A stretch of 19,705 nt of DNA. Source: CBCXVS01 sp965178525. GTDB lineage: Bacteria > Tectomicrobia > Entotheonellia > Entotheonellales > Entotheonellaceae. The stretch is taken from NCBI GenBank assembly GCA_965178525.1, contig CBCXVS010000128.1, positions 1-19,705 on the forward strand. Reading direction: 5' to 3'. Of the stretch, positions 15,695 to 19,705 are shown piece after piece (the first letter of the stretch is position 1; every line of letters starts with the position of its first letter). A program made the translations under genes and the position numbers. The notes below the pieces were generated by a model. It did no database searches, was not told the DNA's origin, and saw only the letters and a program-made list of their open reading frames with translations.

Positions 15695-16207
15695 TTGATC
15701 GAACGACGAGACACCCAAATAGGGCATCGCGCACCGGCATTGACCGTGGGGCCATATCGTTGGCGTGTGGTGGGCGTTCTGAGCGTGATCTTGAGCCTCC
15801 TAATGGGCTGCAGCACACAAGCGCCGTATATGCGCGGGTGGCAACCAGAGGAGCGGATCCTCTATCGCTGGACGGGCGGGACGTTCCGTGCCAACAAACT
15901 GTCTGACGATGAAAAAGCCGTCATGGACGAGCTCGGCACGCCGGATACGATCCGTTTTTTCCGCGGTGCGCTCGACCGCCAACGGGTCTACGAATGGATT
16001 TACCAGGACAAGGCGCAAGTCGTCTGGTTTGCCGATGGCCAACGGGTCGACTATGTGGCCGTGGATACGAATACGTCGGCGAGGACTCAGGCAGAGCGCG
16101 ATCAGACCACGAGTAAAGTCGTACAAGGCGGGTTTTTGGGCGGCATCATCGCCGGACTGTCCGCCGGTTTCGTACTGCTGGCGGAAGATATTGGTCTCAG
16201 GAACTGA
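15695..16207 (+). CDS. Small SmpA/BamE-like lipoprotein with TTG start
   Basis: A 170-residue lipoprotein. The TTG at 15695 has AAGGAG at 15681-15686, eight bases upstream, a much better start than the ATG at 15656, which has no such site. Residues 22-39 are a signal with a good lipobox, LLMGC (Cys39). The mature part contains DELGTPDTIRFF...RVYEWIYQDKAQVVWFADGQRVDYV, which matches the short SmpA/BamE-like fold (outer-membrane small lipoproteins). Near the C-terminus lies a glycine-rich hydrophobic segment, GGFLGGIIAGLSAGFVLLA. A role in the envelope is inferred from the lipobox and fold; partners are unknown. It is oriented away from the nucleotidyltransferase. Confidence 0.75.
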   Translation: MIERRDTQIGHRAPALTVGPYRWRVVGVLSVILSLLMGCSTQAPYMRGWQPEERILYRWTGGTFRANKLSDDEKAVMDELGTPDTIRFFRGALDRQRVYEWIYQDKAQVVWFADGQRVDYVAVDTNTSARTQAERDQTTSKVVQGGFLGGIIAGLSAGFVLLAEDIGLRN

Positions 16208-16225
16208 GGAGGTCTCAGGGAATCG

Positions 16226-16278
16226 GCTGTGATGGTGATGCCAACATGACGCCATCACGGCTTGCCGCGGGGCGTCAT
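16226..16278 (+). other. Two overlapping stem-loops downstream of the lipoprotein gene
   Basis: GCTGTGATGG (16226-16235) can pair with CCATCACGGC (16252-16261, one G-T pair). ATGACGCC (16246-16253) can instead pair with GGCGTCAT (16271-16278). The arms share bases 16252-16253, so the two structures exclude each other. There is no U-rich tail, so a plain terminator is unlikely. Confidence 0.3.
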
Positions 16279-16395
16279 CGTGGCCTTGTGACAAGCTTCA
16301 AGAGTATGTTGCCGAACGGTATATACCAGATCACATCATTTTCACAAAATCCCCACGTCATTCTGATGTAATTCCTAAGCTTTTATTCCATATAC

Positions 16396-16404
16396 CTCTA
16401 GAAT
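16396..16404 (+). repeat. Left target-site duplication of the IS
   Basis: CTCTAGAAT, immediately outside the left inverted repeat and identical to the nine bases at 17603-17611. Confidence 0.9.
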
Positions 16405-16421
16405 CACTGTACGCGACAAAA
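16405..16421 (+). repeat. Left terminal inverted repeat of the IS
   Basis: CACTGTACGCGACAAAA, 16/17 complementary to the right end at 17586-17602. Confidence 0.9.
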
Positions 16422-16447
16422 GGTTTTAACCCATTGAAAAGTAAGGC

Positions 16448-16512
16448 GTAGTTTCCTATGATGGGCGTTTGGAAGAAGCCATCTCACAAACACCCACATC
16501 CCAGGAAACTAC
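16448..16512 (+). other. Long imperfect leader hairpin in the IS
   Basis: GTAGTTTCCT (16448-16457) pairs perfectly with AGGAAACTAC (16503-16512). Inside it, GATGGGCGTTTG (16460-16471) pairs with the CAAACACCCACATC segment just before 16500, with small mismatches. The structure ends just before the transposase ATG at 16516, so it could reduce translation from outside transcripts that read into the element, as described for some IS4-type elements. Confidence 0.65.
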
Positions 16513-16515
16513 CCC

Positions 16516-17585
16516 ATGACTCAAACTACCATACTCGCCAATATCCTGAAACTTCACTTTGCCCACTGGCATCTCTCGCGCCTTCAATGCCTCTCCTACA
16601 TCATTATTGGCTTGTTCAAGGTCAAAACGGTCAATCTCACCGAGATTGCCACCACCGACGACTCCAAAGATTCTTCCAACATGTCGAATTCGACTCGACT
16701 TTGATTGCTCAACTCGTTGTTTCTGTCTTACCTTATCCGACCTATACCTTAGCATTAGATCGTACCCATTGGATGTTCGGTTGCTTTTCCATTAATTTTC
16801 TTGTCTTATCTGTCGTCCACCCAGGCATCGCGTTTCCCATCTTATGGACGTTTCTTCCGAAAAAAGGGAATTCCAATCCGAAAGAGCGAATTCAACTCCT
16901 CAATCAATTTCTCGCTCACTTTGGCACGGTTAAGATTGATGGTCTCTTAGCTGATCGAGAATTTATTGGACAAGAGTGGTTCGGATATTTAAAACCCCAC
17001 CATATTCAATTCCACATTCGCATCAAACGAGACATGAATATTTCACGAACCAATGGTAGCTTCTCTCCAGCCAGCAACTTTTTTAGAAGCTTACCTTTGT
17101 CAACATACTGTACGTTACATGGCCCTCGACTGATTTGTGCGCATCTGCTTTGGGTGACCGGGATGCGCTTACCTGATGGTGAAGACGTCATGGTGGTATC
17201 TGGCTCCCCCTCCGATGAAGTCATGGAAAGATACAAGAGAAGATGGAAAATTGAAGTTTTATTTGAAGCTTTAAAATCTAGAGGATTTAATTTTGAGGAT
17301 ACTCATTTAAAAGATGAAAAGCGGCTCCATACATTGTTTGCCGTATTGGCCATTGCGTTTTGATGGGCCTATCATGTCGGTGTCTGGAGACATACGGTTG
17401 AACCTATTCGAATGAAAAAGCATCAACGACCCGCGAAGAATATCTTTCGCTATGGATTTGACGGGATTCGACATGCCTTATTCAACCCTGAGGACAAGCC
17501 CGAACTTTTGGATCGTGCCCTCAAGTTATTCTGGCAAGCTCTCATGGGACCCAAAAATCTACTCTATCAGCTATACCCTATGTGA
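16516..17585 (+). pseudogene. IS4-family DDE transposase, frameshifted and with in-frame TGA
   Basis: The N-terminus reads from ATG 16516 (MTQTTILANILKLHF...GLFKVKTVNLTEIAT) and then loses frame near 16640-16660. The remainder (HHRRLQRFFQHVEFDSTLIAQ...) is in another frame, with about ten residues missing compared with the usual IS4 pattern, so a small deletion caused the shift. Catalytic Asp in ALDRTHW and Asp in LLADREFIG are present, as is the IS4 signature YKRRWKIEVLFEALK (Y-2-R-3-E-6-K). A TGA at 17361-17363 interrupts AIAF*WAYHVG; reading through it gives a normal tail to the TGA at 17583-17585, next to the right inverted repeat. Another transposase in the genome could still move it, as the ends look intact. 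Confidence 0.9.
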
Positions 17586-17602
17586 TTTTGTCGTGTACAG
17601 TG
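17586..17602 (-). repeat. Right terminal inverted repeat of the IS
   Basis: TTTTGTCGTGTACAGTG, complementary to the left end with one mismatch. Confidence 0.9.
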
Positions 17603-17611
17603 CTCTAGAAT
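17603..17611 (+). repeat. Right target-site duplication of the IS
   Basis: CTCTAGAAT, an exact copy of 16396-16404. Confidence 0.9.
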
Positions 17612-17774
17612 ATACGAGCATACAGCGCCATCGAGGCTCCTGCTACGGGATGCTGTTGATCTTGTGTAGTCTTCTCTGGCACTTGTCCGTGTGGTATGTG
17701 GAGGAAAACCGATGCGCAGAAGATGCTCTGGCAGTCGTGCGGCCTGGCAGGCTTGCTGTCACTGTAGGACAGGA

Positions 17775-18344
17775 ATGCAGCGTGTGCAGCGACTCTACAC
17801 GTCGCTGTGGTTTTCTCGTATTCTTTTGTTGATGGCGCTGATGTTCCATCTGGCTGTGCTCGATGTGCTGGTGTCCCGTTCCCCAGCATGGGGAGCACCG
17901 GCCGGCGCCGAGACACCCTCGCCGTCGCCATATATGATGGATGGGCTGCAGGCGTTTCAACGCGGGGATATCGAACGTGCAGCCGCCGATTGGCAGCAGG
18001 CGGCGCAGGTGTATGCGGCGGCAGGGCAGCCGCGAGCGCACCGTGTGGCCCTGACCCACCTGGCCCGCGCCTATGAAGCGCTCGGCCATGCTGACCGGGC
18101 CAGAGACAGCTTACGCACTGCGCTGAAGCTCGCTGAGACCGCTGGTGATCAGCCGCACGTGGCCCTCCTCTTGGGCCGTCTCGGTGAACTTGCCCTTGCC
18201 ACGGGCAACCTGCAGGAGGCCGAGCGGCTCGCGATGGCATCGATGGGGTCAGACTCCATCGCACGGTCACATGAGACTGATTTACCTACGATACCGGCAA
18301 TATCTTTTGTCAAGGATGAGCACCACCTGATCTCACGGTTGTGA
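17775..18344 (+). CDS. Secreted TPR protein, truncated in its third repeat
   Basis: A 189-residue exported protein. The ATG at 17775 has AGGA five bases upstream; an in-frame ATG at 17691 gives 28 more residues without a signal-like start. Residues 12-42 form a signal peptide (SRILLLMALMFHLAVLDVLVSRSPAWGA). Three TPR-type helical hairpins follow: 53-86 (GLQAFQRGDIERAAADWQQA), about 90-124 (LTHLARAYEALGHADRARD) and 128-152 (LLGRLGELALATGNLQEAE). Similar exported TPR proteins usually continue for several more repeats, often to a CHAT protease domain. Here, after residue 154, the sequence turns non-TPR (SMGSDSIARSHETDL...) exactly at a 21-base near-palindrome, then stops. I read this as a truncated gene. 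It lies 163 bases right of the IS, which is not the cause of the C-terminal loss. Confidence 0.68.
   Translation: MQRVQRLYTSLWFSRILLLMALMFHLAVLDVLVSRSPAWGAPAGAETPSPSPYMMDGLQAFQRGDIERAAADWQQAAQVYAAAGQPRAHRVALTHLARAYEALGHADRARDSLRTALKLAETAGDQPHVALLLGRLGELALATGNLQEAERLAMASMGSDSIARSHETDLPTIPAISFVKDEHHLISRL
18241..18261. repeat. 21-base near-palindrome at the TPR breakpoint
   Basis: Ten-base arms around a central A, with one G-T-type mismatch; the core is GGGGTCAGACTCC. It coincides with the place where TPR homology ends. Similar GGGGTCAGACTCC-type ends are familiar from REP/IS200-like elements, but that link is from memory and weak. Confidence 0.5.
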
Positions 18345-18641
18345 TCCTGCCATAACACTTCCATAACGTCTCGTCGGTAGACCTCATAGAGTAAGCTTGA
18401 CGGATTAATCGAGGTATATTCCCTAATTCGTGCATCTATGAAAATACTTCCCTGCTGCTTAGAAATATTTTTTATCGTAATAGCTTGTTTTTCCAAATAA
18501 AAGCTGATGATAAAAAAATTTTGTACCGACTTTCTGTTGCCCCGCGAAATCTCCAAGGGAATACATAGGGTGAGACCCTACAAGCATGACGGTTAGACAT
18601 GACCGCGTGCAGACAATCCAGAGTGGACAAGGAGGTCAGAG
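18345..18641. other. AT-rich gap before the protease gene
   Basis: Roughly 297 bases, strongly AT-rich between 18420 and 18530, with no supported gene. It probably contains the promoter of the protease gene. A minus-strand ORF (18149-18556) crosses it, but its composition is not convincing. Confidence 0.45.
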
Positions 18642-19705
18642 ATGCAACACACAACTCAAAAGTTGTCCCAAGCCGTATGGCTCAGGCCTATCATCAGCGC
18701 CTTCGTCGTGGTATTCGCCTGGATAGCTCACATGCCACCAGGATGGGCACAAGACAGCGTGCCCTGGGAACATCTGCACACACAAGTGGCAGACAAACTA
18801 ATTTCCCTCGAAACACTCGGAACCTACGACTGCCCGGAAACACTGGTGGATGAGACGGAACCAGCACGCGTCGTGCTCCAGTATATCGAAAACACGTTCT
18901 ACGAATGGGCAGAATATGACGTTGCCCACGAAGACGGTGAGGCCCTCTGCATTCACATGGTGGAACCGCAAGCGGGCGTCTTGTCGCAGGCAGAAGCCCA
19001 GGTGCTCCTGAGTGGCTCCCGACTCTGGCTGGAGTCGGCTCCCGGTCCTGGCGCGGGCATCGTCCTCGATCCATCAGACCCACGCCTCAATGTGCCCCCG
19101 GCCACCCCCACAAGTTTCGACGAGTTGCTTCAGCGTATGCTGGACGAGAGCCTTGCGGATGACATCATGCCAGATCTCAAATCTATGCTCGAAGACCGGC
19201 CGCGTGCTGATGGCGCTCAGGCTGTCCTACAAGCCCAGGGTGTCATTGGTAGGGACGATCGCAGACGGATCACGAATACCACCGCTTTCCCCTGGAGAAC
19301 TATCGCGTTTGTAAGGAGTGTCTTTCGCGATCGGCAACAATTTCGGGGTACCGGTTTTCTGGTTGGGCCGTACATGATCTTGACCAACGCGCATAACGTC
19401 TTTAACGCCAGGCACGGCGGGTTTGTAGCGGAACTCGAACTAGCCCCCGGACAGCGGCAAAGGCATGATAGCGGACCGGTAGACAGGCCCTACAACGCAC
19501 GTGATGCGGTGCGCGTCTCCACCGACACACGCTACATCCGAGCTCAATCGGCAGGACAGCAAGCGTTCGAATTTGACTACGCTGCCGCCTTCTTTGAGAG
19601 GCCATTTCGGGGCATTTCGACCTACATGCCGCTCGAATTCGATCGGCGGCCCCGTCGTATCAACCTAGCAGGCTTCCCGGCGAAGTCAGGGGCCGGACCT
19701 CGTTT
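18642..19705 (+). CDS. Secreted V8-like (S1B) serine protease, 3' end outside window
   Basis: The gene is open to the window edge, giving 354 residues so far. AAGGAGGT at 18629-18636, five bases before the ATG, is one of the strongest ribosome sites here. Residues 15-37 form a signal peptide with a likely cut after GWAQ. Residues about 38-200 are an N-terminal region I do not recognise, with two cysteines (64 and 103) that could form a disulfide. The protease begins near VIGRDDRRRITNTTAFPWRTIAF, with the catalytic His251 in GTGFLVGPYMILTNAHNVF and Asp312 in FEFDYAAAFF; INLAGFPAKSG precedes the expected catalytic Ser, which lies outside the window. This is the glutamyl-endopeptidase-like trypsin family. 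The substrate and mode of activation are unknown. Confidence 0.85.
   Translation, partial: MQHTTQKLSQAVWLRPIISAFVVVFAWIAHMPPGWAQDSVPWEHLHTQVADKLISLETLGTYDCPETLVDETEPARVVLQYIENTFYEWAEYDVAHEDGEALCIHMVEPQAGVLSQAEAQVLLSGSRLWLESAPGPGAGIVLDPSDPRLNVPPATPTSFDELLQRMLDESLADDIMPDLKSMLEDRPRADGAQAVLQAQGVIGRDDRRRITNTTAFPWRTIAFVRSVFRDRQQFRGTGFLVGPYMILTNAHNVFNARHGGFVAELELAPGQRQRHDSGPVDRPYNARDAVRVSTDTRYIRAQSAGQQAFEFDYAAAFFERPFRGISTYMPLEFDRRPRRINLAGFPAKSGAGPR

Larger units (their letters stand above)
16405..17602 (+). mobile_element. IS4-family insertion sequence, 1198 bases, with inactivated transposase
   Basis: Terminal inverted repeats CACTGTACGCGACAAAA (16405-16421) and the complement of TTTTGTCGTGTACAGTG (17586-17602) match at 16 of 17 bases. 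They are flanked by an identical 9-base duplication, CTCTAGAAT, as expected for this family. Inside are a leader hairpin and one transposase gene. The element inserted between the small lipoprotein gene and the truncated TPR gene. The intact ends and duplication argue for a fairly recent insertion or good preservation, while the transposase has lost its reading frame. Confidence 0.93.

Noticed and set aside
17361..17363. TGA recoding (selenocysteine or alternative code) in the transposase
   Set aside because: TGA ends several intact genes here, no selenocysteine element is apparent, and the transposase is also frameshifted.
17452..17832. Plus-strand ORF across the right IS end
   Set aside because: It is out of frame with the transposase tail and crosses the IS boundary; a shadow.
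18149..18556. Minus-strand ORF over the TPR end and AT-rich gap
   Set aside because: No recognisable domain and no good ribosome site; its ESDPID segment is only the reverse reading of the palindrome.

Overview
The window is bacterial chromosomal DNA of moderately high GC, with Shine-Dalgarno-led genes, lipoprotein signals, an IS4-family insertion sequence and several eroded genes. The sequence shows no decisive taxonomic marker. The gene set (CocE/NonD hydrolase, SnoaL-like protein, sugar-acid dehydratase, HAD-UbiA fusion, secreted propeller proteins) fits a large-genome environmental or symbiotic Gram-negative, but that is inference.

Layout. Bases 3-182 hold the tail of a gene entering from the left, followed by about 850 bases with no supported gene. 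Bases 1031-4222 carry a polyprenyl-lipid/glycan locus: an intact UbiA prenyltransferase, a HAD-UbiA fusion cut short in its membrane domain, and a flippase-like (LPG-synthase-TM) gene broken by one amber codon and one frameshift. Bases 4383-6679 hold a convergent pair, a SnoaL-like protein and a CocE/NonD serine hydrolase, whose stop codons share one CTAG.

Bases 6965-12709 hold two large exported proteins in tandem, 24 bases apart. The first has two Ig-like domains followed by 12 NHL-like propeller repeats. The second is a probable lipoprotein with an NTF2-like N-terminus, a Reg_prop-type propeller, a carboxypeptidase-regulatory-like domain and a ZU5-like C-terminal beta domain. This tandem is the most unusual intact part of the window. 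It is followed by an IlvD/Edd-family dehydratase of the pentonate-dehydratase type, a convergent MobA-like nucleotidyltransferase, and a small SmpA/BamE-like lipoprotein that starts with TTG.

Bases 16396-17611 contain a complete IS4-family element of 1198 bases. It has 17-base terminal inverted repeats (16/17 matches) and a perfect 9-base target duplication, but its transposase is dead (frameshift plus in-frame TGA). Right of it are a truncated secreted TPR protein, a 297-base AT-rich gap, and the first 354 residues of a secreted V8-like serine protease that runs off the window.

Together the window mixes intact accessory and surface genes with four damaged ones, which suggests a region undergoing erosion. 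No CRISPR array, tRNA, rRNA or phage genes were seen.
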